NCBI GenBank assembly: GCA_014871385.1
Contig: CM026422.1
Location: forward strand, 11,594,718 to 11,658,717
Source: Ceratodon purpureus
Lineage: Eukaryota > Streptophyta > Bryopsida > Pseudoditrichales > Ditrichaceae
Direction of reading: 5' to 3'
Length of the DNA stretch: 64,000 nt
In this document: positions 11,263 to 24,054 of the stretch, piece by piece
Position numbering within the stretch: position 1 is the first letter of the stretch
Layout: each line of letters begins with the position of its first letter
Translations under genes and position numbers: made by a program
Notes under the pieces: model-generated
Told to the model about the DNA's origin: nothing
Database searches by the model: none
The model's input: only the letters and a program-made list of their open reading frames with translations

Positions 11263-12600
11263 TTCCACGCCACTACGTCCCCCTCACAACAACATAGAGT
11301 CCCTTCTGAGAGTTTCATACGCGAAAATTATCCACTGAAACAAATCCATCCGCACCGCAACTCTTTATCTTCCCATCCGCCTCTCCGACTCTCAAGAACA
11401 CCAATCAACCCGCCTCCAAAGAAGAGAAATCATCAAGCTACGACAAACCGTCCCCGATTGCACACTATATACACAATTAGCGATCCACGGCGCTACGGCG
11501 ATCTCAGAACCTCCAGATCAATACAGATACACACTCAAAGGTCCAATGCGACATCGCAGCAAAAACGCTCGCGACTGTAAACCGCACCCTCCGTACTTCC
11601 ACCACCCCCGCACACTACCAAAAACCAAACCTTCTTATCTACAAAACCACACACTGAACACCGCAATTGCCTCCCGAGATCCAAAACCTTCAACCTCCAA
11701 ACCAAACTCCCGAAACGCACACCGCCTCCACCCGGCTCCCTCCTCCAAAACGCTACACAAATTCCCGTCCTACGCCACCTCCTAAACTTCACCAAAACGC
11801 CAAACACCAAATCGCGCACCGACCTGCTACCTCACCAAAAAACCAACAACACTCTTCCAAGAAGATCTCCACAAAACCTCCAAACTATCGCCCCCAAAAC
11901 CTCCAAGAAAAACCTCCTCCCTCCACCAACAGCTCCAAATCAGCGCGCAATCCCGAACGCGCAGCTCTTTATCCCGAACTCCCTCCAAGAACACCCTCAC
12001 CGGCACGAGTCACCAAAACACCAAACCCCGGCCACCCTTGGACGGCGAACCGCCCGTTATTCCCACCACGGTTTCACCTCAATCGCTCGCCACCCGCCGA
12101 TCCACCGGCACAGTCTCCAATTCAGCGTCAAGCTCCACGCGACGCGAGCCCCCTCCCATACTATCACCACCTCCGTCCCCTCAACCAAAGCTCCACCATT
12201 CCTCCGAGGCTCCCCCTCCCTCAACCACCATCTCCCTTCGCAGATCGCAGCAACTCGCTTCAACGCTGCAGTCTGCACTGATTCCTTCGCACTCCCTCGA
12301 GAGAGTTTGTTCAATCGAACGAATTGTCCGTCATGGCTTCTAAACCCGTCATGATACATTATCTACTCTACTCATAGATTTAACTGAGGTAGATCTACAG
12401 ACGTTGGTTTTTAGTAACTGATGGCTTTGGGGGGGTTCTGTTCTTAGGAGCTGCCGATGCGCAATAGCGGGGCCTGGTTGTGGAGCTTGCCGGCGGGAAG
12501 TACGTATGCGTTCCAAGCGAGGCTGGACGAAGACTGCGTCCTCCTCAAAACGGATGACTTTCGTTAACCCCAAGTTACCCTAGCAGTAAATGCCACGTCA
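11263..12600 (-). promoter_or_regulatory. Probable promoter and long leader of the GTD-binding gene
   Basis: The region upstream of the ATG is rich in C and CA on the plus strand (G and GT on the transcribed sense strand). This contrasts with the AT-rich DNA further out and is typical of leaders in this window; compare 33300-34110 before the zinc-finger/UBA gene. Proline-rich open frames on the plus strand here follow from this composition. No TATA box or start site was pinned down. Confidence 0.45.
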
Positions 12601-15345
12601 CTTCACCGTCATTACTCTACCCGAGTGGCGGCTAACTCAAGTTAACGGCACTGCATCATTCCACACTAACTTAGCTCAAATTCCTTACGTCATCGTTCAC
12701 CCTGTGGGACAGTTGTTCCGTTTTTTTTCTTACTCATTCCATCATTTTTACCCACAATTGAAGGAATGATGTTGTTACAGTTGGGCTTGTTCGGAGAGCC
12801 TAGGCTGGGAGAGATCCGAAGGAGGGGGACTGTTTTCGTGTTTTCCTGGTGCGGCGAACCAACGAAATGATACCTTGTCCAACATCCTAACTTAAATGCT
12901 GTCACGAGGCCTTGCAACCATGGTTCATTCCACTCCCACTAAAGAAAGCCTGGGTCGTTTATCGTTACGCTCCATTTACTATTCCTACGCTGCCTTTCCT
13001 GCTGGGCGCCTGCTGGCTCTTTCTATTGTCCCGTTCCCTTCCGTGTTCCTGAGATGGGGAACTCTTTGTTCCCTATGTAGGGGACGCTGTGTTCCCAATG
13101 GGGCCAATCCGGGGCCTGCAAAGTGCCAAGGATAGAGAGGCTTGGAACATGTTCTTGTCCGGGTGTTTGTGGCAGTGGGTAAGTTAGGGGAGGAGAGAAG
13201 TAATTTGGATATGGTGTAATTTAATGGATTGGGATGTTGGGAGTTTATTTTACAAGTGACTTGTGGCCAACCCGGGGACTTCCAACTCTGTGGCCGTTTG
13301 CGCTAATTTTTCTCACGTTGGGATTGACATGAAGTTGTGTTGTGTTGACACTTGTGATGGACGAATACGGGGGAATGGGTCTGACTTGGATGGTCGGTCA
13401 GAGGTTGGCTCACATGGTGGGATCACTTGGGATGCCTGGTCTTTCCTTCTGGTGGAAAAAAGGGATGCATGGAATGGCTTATGTCAGGACGGATCATGCG
13501 CTTTCAAGGACAATTTGCGATGGTTTATTGGGATTGCTGGGCTTTGGAGGGAGGTGGATGTAGGTCCTGTGGTGGTTTTTGATATTATTGTTGTTGTTTT
13601 GTAGGTGGATGTGGGTTTTTGATGTGCTTGGTCTCCCTTGCAAGGCTGCGTAGCCTTGACAGGTAACCGTCTGCTTGACCCCACTTGGAGAATAGTCAAG
13701 TGAGGGATTGAACGATTCATGTACACTGTCAGCGTTTTAGGCCAGCCAGCTAGGTCAGAGAATTGGTCTCATAGTCAGATAATATGTCCTGTGAACGTGG
13801 CAGAAAGGTAAAATACCGGTACCTGAAAGTTGACTTGGTAAAAAAATTGGTTTTATTCAGCTTTTATGGCACTGGGGTAAAGGTTCAGTATGGTATCCAG
13901 TGGTTGTTGTAGAATCCAGAAGCCATGGATTCCCTGGGTAGCTGGTGAACTGGATTTATTGTTTTTAATGTATTCCATATGTGTCTTAAGTTATTTTTGC
14001 ATGGGACAACTCACATCACAATGATTTGAATACTGGAGGGCCTTTAGTACCAAGCCCAAGAAGATGTTTCATCCTGTTGGTTGAAATCGCAATTTGGAAT
14101 TTCAAGGTGTTCAAAGCACTGTCCGTGAAGAGCCGGCGGTTAGTTACAAGGCTACCGGATGGATTTTGAAAATAGCTGGTAGATTTTCAAGGATAGAGGC
14201 AAATCACCGGATCAATTGATTGAAAAATAATTATATTTAGTATTCATAGACATGATATACTGGGTATAATCTAAAAAAACCGGTTGCTTTTTGAAAATAG
14301 AGGACATAGGCTGGTTGGCTCAGAAACCTTCATGAACAGTGGTTCAAAGAATGACTCCAAAGAAACAAGCCTTGTCTTTAGGACGTTTGACTTGTTTTGT
14401 AAATTCATAATCCTTTTTCACCAAAAAAATCGGATGTTTTACTTATTTTTATGAGAAAAAATCTCATTCTAGAATTTAAATGACTCCGTTAAATATGAGT
14501 GTAGCTTTGTTGTATTGAGATATGTGCTTTGAACATAAGTAAAAGTGAGGTGACAAAGAGAATGAGTTCAAAATTCTTTAGACACATGTATGTTGTACAC
14601 AATTCTGTATGAAAATATTACATGTGGCACATATGGATTTTTTACATGAAACACAATGTCATATGGAAATACTAGAAAAGGCAGAAAAATGTTGAAGTAG
14701 CTTTAGTAAAACTGTAGCAAAATTGTAGTATAGCGTCATGTGAGAACTTTTGGAATTTTTTCATGTTTACATAAACCAATGATAAATGTTGTACATTTAA
14801 ATTTATTTTAAATAAAATATATTTTAAATGCAATGCTAAGCTATTAAATTTATTTTAAATGCAATGCCAAAGCATGTCTTCATGCAAGAATTAAGTCATA
14901 TGGATCACCAAACACACAATTCAATGCTAATACATGTCTGCATGCTAGAATTGAGTCATCAGGTTATTGATCCAGCTGAGACACACGGTCATCAGGTTAT
15001 TGTGCCCTTGAACACACAGACCTACCTGAGCAGGACTGCTGGCCAAACATGGTTTTGGATTTGGCACAAGTGTCATGCAACCGCTTCAAAAACCTAATGA
15101 GATATTGCTGCCTAATTTTGTTCAACGTGTAGTTGCAATCTTTTGTGTTTTAAAAGGGAGACATGGGAACTGTACAAGTCCCCCCATCGAGCGTGGCTAG
15201 CTTGGAGCCCAGGTTCAAGAGGGGGTGGGAGACCAGGTTCAAGAGGGGGTGGGAGAGGTGGGCCAAATCCTTACCCTTGTTATTATGTTTCCTTCCTGAT
15301 CTTTAGGGGACCTCCATAGGGTACATTGGAGGCCTACTTCGTGAA
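12601..15345. other. Intergenic; GTTCC-rich patch and small tandem repeat
   Basis: No supported gene. 12890-13740 has near-balanced base composition and a 113-codon plus-strand frame (13263-13604), but it resembles nothing I know. A GTTCC-rich patch lies at 13027-13104. From 13800 on the DNA is AT-rich. An imperfect duplication built around AAATTTATTTTAAATGCAAT lies at 14790-14870. A perfect 24-bp tandem pair lies at 15209-15232 and 15233-15256. Confidence 0.5.
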
Positions 15346-16274
15346 TTAACCCCTAAACTCCCAGGCAACCAAAATGTGGTCGCCTGCTATTTTGGGCAGG
15401 GTCCCACAGTGTCAAAAATAACTTTCAAGTTTTTAGATTCTGTATGTGGATTCTCTAGATCAATACGTACATGCCAAGCTTTGTTTCATAAGATTTGGTT
15501 ATGTAATGCAAAAGTTATGATGGTTGAAGGTAAATAATCTCAACGCGGGCAGCTACAAAAATTTACAAATATATTTTTCAAAAATAATTAAAAATATCAT
15601 CATTTTGTAGAGATTCATATTTAAATAGAATGCTTTGATTCAGTCCATTCCAACAAGTGAGGTAAAAGATATGACAAGTCATGTTATGCGGGCAGTTTAG
15701 TCAAGTCTTCATGAAAAAAAACTTTAAGAGCTCATTTTGAATACAATTTTGACAACTTTTCAAAAATAAAAATTGGAAAAGTTTTTTGTTATGTATCACA
15801 TCATTTTTACCGTTGAAAGTAACGTTATCCACTTTTATGTGGATGTAATTAGCAATTTAGTTTTTCCTTGTATTCATTATTGTATTTAGATTTACATATC
15901 TTTTGAAGATGAAAATCTAGGTTTTTTCTTTTGATATTTTTTGTGTAGATTCTCAAGTCATTTTTATATTAGAATATGGAGTTGACCATTTCAAGTTTGT
16001 AAAGCATATTTTTTGAAAATTCATTGAAAGTGAGATTTCAGCTTTTTGAAGGATTGAAAAGAACTTGTTTTTTAACTTTGAACATTATGATCTTGAAATT
16101 GGTGTTGTATTTTTTTCTAAAACTTTGGAAAAGAATGTCTCAATAAGTTAGCTATAAGATCCAAAGATGAAATTGCAAAAAAATGTCATAAAATTGGAAA
16201 AACTAACTTGCTTCACAAAGGAGTATTGAAGGGCAGTTTTTGATGTGAATTCATGGTGGGCATTTAGGGGTTAA
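15346..16274. mobile_element. TTAA-flanked element with CCCCTAAA ends (piggyBac-like MITE)
   Basis: The 929-bp unit is bounded by TTAA at 15346-15349 and 16271-16274. The left end CCCCTAAACTCCC and the inverted right end CCCCTAAATGCCC agree at 11 of 13 positions. TTAA target duplications and termini starting CCC are typical of piggyBac-type transposons. The interior is AT-rich, has no coding frame, and matches the copy at 2640-3250 in inverted orientation. It is therefore a non-autonomous family member. Confidence 0.8.
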
Positions 16275-17713
16275 GAAAAAACCAAAAAAAAAAAACTGGC
16301 ATCTTAGTCACGCTCATTGAAGAGAAATAAAAAGACCCTTAAACAAACCAAGTTTTTGGATGGAATTATTCCATCAATCTTCCTTTTTACATGATTATTT
16401 GTTACCACATGTATCATTTTGTATCATGTATCATTTTATAGTACAAACAATGTGAAGCTTTTATTTCTTCCTTCTCAAGGCAAGGGTTATAAACCTTCTA
16501 CTATTATTAAAGAATGTAATCAATACATCATCTTGGGCCTCATTGAACTATACTTTTCTTTCATACCAATAACATCCATTATTCAAAAATATATCAACCT
16601 CTAAAAAAAATGGTGTATGCATACATTTTCATTATATTGTATGGGCTTCAGTGCAAGCTTGAATTATTTCCATGGATACATATTGCCCCTTTCTTTACAT
16701 GCATGATTTCTAAAAGCATATGGTGTTATTATTACCATTCAATCAACCTCTTAATATCTGCTGTGACCATTGCAACCAAATATATAAAACATGTTTTCAT
16801 TGTATTTGAAACAACGCCGCTTCTTCAATGAGTTTGACTCAAAAGGAAAATTTATATTCATATTTATGTGGATTTGATGGAATATTGTGATCCCAAATTA
16901 GAGTTTCTTACTAGCACTAAAATTCCAAAATTATATCAAAAGTATATTCTATTCATCATTAGGGGCATTTTAAAGTTTATTTTGGTGTAAATCACAATTT
17001 TCAATGGTATTGTTTATTTTTTCAAAGTTGAGAACTATTTCAAATTTGAATTTATCAAGAATGATGTTTCCACACGAGTAACCATGTTATTTATTGGTAT
17101 GTAAACCAAAATCCTTTCAAGGATATTGTAGGTACAACAAATGTACTGCCCCTTATTTCTGAAGATGTACAATGGAAGTGATCACTGTAGTAAAATTTCA
17201 AATCACAGTAACACATGTCATTGCAAGACACAACTTGTCACAGATCATTTTATTGCAAGCAATTAAGGTAGAGGTACTGAAAACCGAGCAGCTCCAAAAA
17301 TCGTGCAGTAGGGAAAGGAGTAGGTTTTCAAAACCGACTACCTTGGGCAGTAAAAAAACGCAGCGAAAAATAATAATGGTAAAGAGAACGGTTTATAGTT
17401 AACTATGGGTTTGTTTAGGCTAAGAATTTGGATGGAAAATAGATTCTTACCGAACATAATGACGGTTGTAAAAGGGCATACTAATGAGGAGTGATGCTCA
17501 AAAAATTGCCCACAATTTTGACGGTTAGTTCAATAAAGAGTATGTAATTGGCATCCCTTTCGCATGCTTCAAGGATGAAGTGAGGCCACCATTGCAACCT
17601 TATGGGGTTTGATTTTTGAGACACTGTGGCTTGTTTTAGTGAAGAGAGGCACACTCTTGGGCATGTAGGAGGGTGGGTTTAGCACTAGTTTCTCTTGGTA
17701 ATTGAGGGCAAAG
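16275..17713. other. Intergenic, AT-rich, no gene seen
   Basis: Short frames of 60-76 codons occur but look random. The right part (about 17170-17713) may already belong to the transposon whose transposase begins at 17714. Neither terminal repeat of that transposon was found. Confidence 0.45.
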
Positions 17714-20700
17714 ATGGAGACATTAGAGGAGGGGGGTGAGAGCTTCATGAGTGACGAAGATGTGGTGCATGAGACCCAAGCACCCATGTCTTCACAGCAC
17801 TTTTCAGTACAATATGGATATAGACAAAGGATAAATGAGAGTTTGGACTTTGATGATCACATGGCATAAGTAGAGTATGGAACTAGAAGGAGATATAGAA
17901 ACTCTGCACCTACACTGGATGTAAACTCTATTAGCAACTCAAATCAGCAAACACATAGAGGGGGAAAGGAAGGGAGGAGATCAAGTTTGAGGAGTTCCTC
18001 ACCTTTGGTGCACCAATGCACCTCTCAAGTTGATTTCAGCACTGAAGGGGGTGATGCAAATGTTTAGGGGGGCCTAGGAATTTTGTGACTCCACCTACAA
18101 GGACTGAAGAAGGCACATGCACAACAACAAGGAGGGCAGCAATGAAGAAGAATGGCAATCGGACAAATGCCTAATTGAGAAGAGCTATTGATGCAATTAC
18201 AGATTTTAGGATGAAGGTAAGAGATGTAGCTAGAACCTATGGAGTTCCTGCAAGTTCAATTACAGATCACTTGTATGGCATAACAATAGGGGGAAGGAGG
18301 GTAGTAAAGCCAGTTTTGGGAGATGATGAAGATAAAAAATTGGTTGACTATTTATTCAAGATGCAAAATTTGGGCCACACTTTAACCCGAAGCCAATTGA
18401 GGTTGAAAGTGGCCCAAGCTACACAAGCTAAGGAGGCACCATGGAGTGATTTGGGAATGCTTGGAAGGAGCTGGTTCAAAAATTTCAAGCATAGACATCC
18501 TGAATTAACCTCTAGGAAAAGCCAACCACTAGAAGGAGCAAGGGCAAGAGGTTTATGTCCTTCTAATGTAGCTACTATTTACCAAAACTTAGAAAACCTA
18601 TACAATACCTTTAAGTACCCACCCTCACACATATGGAATTGTGATGAGAGTAGTGTACAAGGTGGAAGGAGTTGAGGTGCTACTGTTTTGGCTAGAGTTG
18701 GCTCGAAATCTGTACACGCAATAAAGCCAGACCAAAGGGAGCACTTATCAGTTTTGAGGTGCATCAATGTTGATGGTGGAAAAATACCTAATTTCTACAT
18801 CCTAAAGGGGACATATTTCTTGCAAGATTATGTGGAAAAATGTGAGAAGGGTGCTGTGATGGCTATGCAACTTAATGCACAGATGACTAAGTAGCTCTTT
18901 CAGCCATGGATTTCACATTTCCTTGGATCCTTGAAGGAAACAACAAGCATAGACAAGGAAAACATGCACTTACTAATTTTAGAAGGCCACAATTTGCATG
19001 TGACTTTTGAGGTGGTCACCTTGGCCATGAAGGAGGGCCAAGACATTGTGACATTACCTGCGCACACATCCTATGCCTTGCAGCCATTAGATGTGTCATG
19101 TTTCAAGCCCTTTAAGTCTGCCTTTAGATAAATAAGAGATTTGTGGACACTAGAAAACAAGGTCAGAAAAGTAGAGAAAATGATTTATGTGAGTGGACTT
19201 CTATGGCTTTGGAGAAGTCACTTATTCCAAAGAATATGAAGTCAGGTTTCAAAAAAACAGGGATATAGCCTTTGGATAGGGAAGTTGTGGCAACAAGGCT
19301 TCTACCAAGTCAGAGATTTCAAGAGGATGGTGGGAAGGATTACCTGGAGGAGGAGGGCAGCGGTAATGAAGATGGCTCTCCTCATGAGGAAGGCGAGGGA
19401 GACTGCAGTGACCAAATACTACTGCCAACTATCACAGGTAAGCTATTGCTGCCTCAAAACTGCCTACACAATGCATAACCTAAAACAACTAAAAACTAAC
19501 AGTAACTACTTAACTACATCTGGCCGTGATTGCACACAAGGGGTCGGGGATGAGCTCCAGCCAGCCAGCTACAAAGTCTAGTCAAATTCACCAAAGTTTT
19601 ATAAATCAGCTACAAAACCGGGCGAGTGAAGAGACAGGCGAACAACCTGCATACAATGAAGAGCCTTTAATTTACAGGCATTGGAAAATAAAAATAAAAA
19701 CTAATAAACTGATTGTGTTTGTGGCTGCAGGGGCGGGACTTACCTACTCTCGAAATGAAACTGCAGGTCATTGAGATGAAGCGACTCCAACCTGTATATT
19801 GCCAGGAGCAAGGATTAGAAAGATTTGAAAATAAAAAAATATTAATTGATTATGTTTGTGGCTGCAGAGGCGGAACTTACTACACACACTCGGCTACCAA
19901 CAGGTAAGAGCCAATGAACGCATCTCCTCATGGCCTGATTTACTAGGTGAAAGCAGAGTATAACGAGAGCACCAAAGAAGTACGAGAGTTTGCAAACTTT
20001 AAACCTCATGGCTGGAAACTTACTGTGCAGGGCCGAGACCTAACGAGAATGGGACTGCAGCACCAGGTGAGTGTCTCACAACATCTTGTGCGCCCTCCAC
20101 AAGCAATAGAAATCAATTCAAAAATCGCAATTTTAAAATTTTAAAAAAACTAACCAACTCGGAACTTACCCAGCAGGGCCGAGTCCGACAACCTTCGAGA
20201 CTACTCCGGCAAGGGAGCCTCTCGCCGACCTCCTCGCGGCCTGCAGATGGAGTGGCATCCAGACTCAGAAACTACAGTTTAAAATCAAAAACAAAACTAA
20301 TACACTGAATGATGTTCTGTGCAGGGTTGAAACTCACCTACTCCGCAACTGCTCCACCAGGTGAGCCTTTCACCGACCTCTTCGCAGACACATTCCACAC
20401 TAAAAAAAATAGTTTTATGTAGAATTAAAAGCAAAACTAATGAACTCGAAGCTGTTCTGTCTAGAGCTAAGACTCACCAACACCGCGACTGTTGTACCAA
20501 ATGAGCCTCTCGCCGACCTCCTTGCGGCCCGCACACGGAGGAGTGGCACCTTGACTTAGAAACAACATTTTTGAAAATTTAAATTTTTTTTAAAAAAAAC
20601 TAAAAAACTCAATACTGTCTGTGTACGGCCAAGACTCATCAACTCTCCGACCGCTCCACGAGGTGAGCCAGTCACCGCATCACCTCTCGACATGTACACG

Positions 20701-21303
20701 CAGTGACATGACATTTGAAAACCGCAGCTTGGAAAACAGATTTAAAAAAAAACGAACTCAAGGCAACTGCAGACGAGATCTATGTTGAAAACGGCACATT
20801 GCAAACTTTCAAAAAGAAGTGAGTACCACAACTCTGCTGTAGAGGTGCTTGAATCGCTTACTCAACAATTGCTCCAGCAGTTGAACAACAAGGTGAACAT
20901 CAAGCCCAAGGCAGCTAGGGGGACAACTCTTGGAATTGCGGGGAGGATCTCTTTGGATCTGGATTTGGGAGTGGGGGAGGGGAACCTACATGCAACAACA
21001 AGACACTTTTATGTGGATGTCCCAGATCCACATTAAAGTAATTATGACACTTTTGAGCAACATGTGAACATAGATCCTACATTTAGGGCGGAGATAGAAA
21101 GAAGAAACGAGGGGGATATCACTCAATTTCTATACTTGCCTGAACTCATTCTAGCAAGGAAAAGAAAGAGACAACAACCACTTCTTGACTACACCCACAA
21201 TAGGATCTTAACATCAGAAGACTACATGAATGTTGCTCTTATCTTATATCCTCCAACTTCATGTTATCTATTGGACTTTGAAACCAAAAAGCATTTACTT
21301 TAA
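17714..21303 (+). pseudogene. Pogo/Tigger-type (CENP-B-like) transposase, broken
   Basis: From 18178 the frame encodes a helix-turn-helix (RRAIDAITDFRMKVRDVARTYGVPASSI), then a CENP-B-type binding region, then a DDE domain. The first catalytic Asp is kept in IWNCDESS. The second motif reads LILEGHNLHVT, with Glu where Asp is usual (DGH). The third is kept in SYALQPLDVSCFKP. A diagnostic GFKKTGI-PLDREVV follows, then an acidic stretch. The usual C-terminal motif, here LLDYTHNRILTSEDYM, appears only at 21196-21243, beyond an array of small modules. An N-terminal acidic region starts with ATG 17714. Stops at 18673, 18892, 19129 and 19267, a TAA at 21034, and frame changes before 18079 and near 19150 show it is dead. 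Confidence 0.85.
19402..20662 (+). repeat. Tandem array of nine 36-nt exon-like modules inside the transposase gene
   Basis: Nine blocks of exactly 36 nt start at 19402, 19541, 19731, 19868, 20031, 20177, 20325, 20465 and 20627, spaced 137-190 bp. Eight are preceded by AG (often TGTGCAG or GGCTGCAG). Six are followed by GT (often GTGAGCC or GTAAG). The other donors (TC, GG, AT) and one acceptor (AC) look decayed. Read as 2 nt + 11 codons + 1 nt, all nine are open; examples are AGLTYSRNETA, AELTTHTRLPT, LKLTYSATAPP, LRLTNTATVVP and PRLINSPTAPR. The spacer after the module is also shared (CTCTCGCCGACCTCCTCGCG). A tenth block may start at 20773. Inference: one symmetric micro-exon and its introns were duplicated repeatedly. 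Confidence 0.75.
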
Positions 21304-21914
21304 ATAATTAAAAAGTTGAAAGTAAAATTAAAATTGAAATTTTTATGTTTTTTTACTTTTGTATTTATAATATTGTAAATTAAAAGTTTGAAATTCTTTT
21401 CTTGGAATCAAGTTCAGCAAATTATACTTTTTTGTGAGTCCGTATTTAGATACATATATAATTTAAGATTAATCTTTAAAAAATTTACCTTTTTTCATCA
21501 AACAGTCAAAATTTAAAGGCAATAAAAGAAATTTTCATAGTTTAACATTCAAATTAGTAGTTGCATATCTCAATTGGGTAGTCATTGTTCAAAAATCATT
21601 TTTATTCTTTAAGATTTAAAGATAAATATATTTAAAGGTTAAAATAAATTAAAGAATGTGAAATTATTTGATGAAAAAGAGGTAAATTTTTAACATAGGT
21701 AAGAGTTTGTAATGCAATAACAACGATGAGAATTCAAATTAACACAAATTAATAATTACTATTTCAGATGATGTTTTCTTTAAACAAATATATAATAATA
21801 GAAGTTCTAAAATAGAATTTATAAATGAGCTTTTGAGTCATTACCGTAGCTGTGTAGAATAAAATTATTCTTATTTTTTTTCCAAAAATTACAAAAAATA
21901 GCATAAAATAACTT
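21304..21914. other. AT-rich spacer, no gene seen
   Basis: Highly AT-rich sequence after the last piece of the transposase. It may include the 3' end of that transposon, but no terminal repeat was recognised. Confidence 0.4.
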
Positions 21915-23135
21915 TTAACTCATAGAGGCCCTTGAGACTGTATTTAGCTCGCAACACTTCTAGGCAGGCTATTATAAGCTTTCAGAAATTAAGAATCTTT
22001 TGAAACTTTTACTTCATGTAGCTTCCAAAGACAATTTTCTAATGGGGCAAATTTCAAAGCATTTGGAGTTACCATGAAAAAGTTATGAATTTTAGAAGAA
22101 TCAATTCTAAATCTTGGCAGCCAATAAGTTCCAATCAAAATCTCCTTTTTCTTGCCCTAGCTTCTCGCCATTCACAAAGGTAGAAAGTGATAAGGCAAAA
22201 TTTCAAAGGGTGGAAACTTGCAAAATGATGAGACCAATATTTTTTCATCCATACACATTCATGACATTTATCATCCAATATTGTTTTTTCATCTAAATAA
22301 CCATTTCCATCTAAAGATGTTGCTAATTTTTTCATCCAAATGACAATTATCATCTAGAGCTAAATTTTTATTCAAAATCCATTTTTTCATCCATTTGAAA
22401 TATTTCATCCAATCTTATTTTCATCCAAACTTAAGTAATTTCATCGAGTATCTATGATGTGGCAAAGGTCTTTCCACAAGACCCCCTTTTACAAAAATTA
22501 CCCTTTGAAACAAAAAAAAGGAAATAATACAATTTATCCTTCAAAATGTTCTAGAAATTTGAGATCTACTCCGATTGTTGAAATTTTTTTGGTTCTTTCC
22601 TTCATTGACTTCAACATATCTGCAGTTCTCGTTTCCAATTCGACATTTTTAGATTACTCTTCAAGTAGTTTTCCAATTCGACATTTTTAGATTACCCTTT
22701 AAGTAGTTTTAATTTTGGATAATGTAAGGCAATTTCAGCACACCCCGTTTCACAAAATCAAGGATTTTTTCTCCTTTCCAAGTCCGTATGAGGCTCAAAC
22801 TTTGCTAGCTTATATCTAACTTCCATATCTAAAAGGAATTGATGATCTTCTATGAATCAAATGTGTTTGCAAAGTATAGTTTTTGGGCATCAAAACTTAG
22901 GTATACTCTCGGGTTAGTGTAAAAAAAGACTTTTACAGTGACTTCAAATGATATAATCTCGCAATATGTATGGTGGATTGTCCTCAAAATTGGTATACAT
23001 CTTTTTGAATAAGGTAGTTACTACGGTTGAATATTAAATTAAATTTCTAAATTTAGAACACATTAGGTTTCTATCAATAAGGGTATATTTTTGTGAGTTT
23101 TGACTCCCAAAACACCAAGGGTCTTTCGGGGTTAA
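21915..23135. mobile_element. Possible TTAA-flanked element (diverged)
   Basis: TTAA at 21915 followed by CTCATAGAGGCCCTTGAG is matched at the right by CTCCCAAAACACCAAGGG and CTTTCGGGG, then TTAA at 23132-23135. The inverted ends agree at about 11 of 18 positions, with the CCCTTG core in common. The right end resembles that at 6120-6156. The interior is AT-rich, non-coding, and holds a cluster of TTTCATCCA motifs. The boundaries are an inference from weak termini. Confidence 0.4.
22243..22446. repeat. Irregular cluster of TTTCATCCA motifs
   Basis: TTTCATCCA or close variants (TTTCATCTA, TTATCATCCA, TTTCCATCTA) occur about ten times in 200 bp without a fixed period. The cluster lies inside the possible TTAA element at 21915-23135. 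Confidence 0.6.
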
Positions 23136-23741
23136 ATAGTCAAATACCACTAATTTTTTCTAATCTTAATTATTTTATTCGATCTTTATAATTTCCCAAG
23201 TTTTTTTGTTTCCTTATTTTAATATGATTTATTTATTAAACCAGCTACCCTGCTATGGCAACAACAAAGATATATAAAACAATTTCAGGCCCTGGCTTTG
23301 ATTGCCATACACCATGTAATATGTATATAGGTATAGACACATCACACCCAACATGATTATCCATTCTTTGTATATTGCATTGATTGGCGGAGAGTTATTA
23401 TGTTGTTGGATATAAAGATGATCTGCAGACTTAAGTTTAGTTGTAAGCCGCACCCCATCCATCACCATGGATTCATTCAAATGAAGGAAGTGAGCAATTA
23501 CAGTGATTGGAGACAGTCATAAAGTAAGTCAGCATGGATGGCAGTTTCAAACGAGAGTTGTGCACATTCAATGTGTAGGCATGTGATGTTGTTCATGATA
23601 TATCTGAATGATATCAATGCTCACCATTCCAGCTTTCCACAGTAGGATGAGCTTTAACATATTCAAAGGTGGATAGCTCTTTTGTTGTCCAAATAAATGG
23701 CTCTTACCTGCAATTACTCTTTGGCAGTTCACTGGTCTGTA

Positions 23742-24052
23742 AGGTAGTGGCCCCGAAAACCAATCAGTACCAAAAACCAATCAGTAGGGGCAATCACCTG
23801 AAAGTTAGATTCTAGCTTCCAACTCCAAAATTTAATGTACAAGGGAGCTAGATATTAGGGTGATTGGTTTTGGGAACCCCTACGATTTTACATTCAAAAT
23901 TTCAGAACTAATTCAAAAAGAGTTCAAAAATTATGATTCCATCATCACCAGCCTCCCACGAACTTTGCAAATGCCTCAAAAAATATACCCTTCACCACTC
24001 CACAATATACTTGCCAAATCTGAAATTTGATTGGTTTTCAGTACCACTACCT
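23742..24052. mobile_element. TA-flanked MITE (Tc1/mariner-type ends), copy 1
   Basis: The ends read AGGTAGTGG...AAAACCAATCA and TGATTGGTTTT...CCACTACCT, an imperfect inverted repeat of about 26 bp. TA lies on both outer sides (23740-23741 and 24053-24054). The 311-bp unit is non-coding. Its interior (AACTAATTCAAAAAGAGTTC, then ATGATTCCATCATC) resembles that of the element at 49716-50034, so both probably belong to one family. Confidence 0.7.
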
Positions 24053-24054
24053 TA

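Noticed and set aside
11667-12281. 204-codon proline-rich plus-strand frame
   Set aside because: Explained by the C-rich leader of the minus-strand GTD-binding gene; no domain.
13263-13604. 113-codon plus-strand frame
   Set aside because: No family recognised, overlapping frames on both strands, no splice partners evident.
19501-20780. CRISPR-like spaced repeats
   Set aside because: The repeats are long, degenerate and phase-related to coding modules in a eukaryotic transposon; there are no cas genes, and direct repeats of constant length are lacking.
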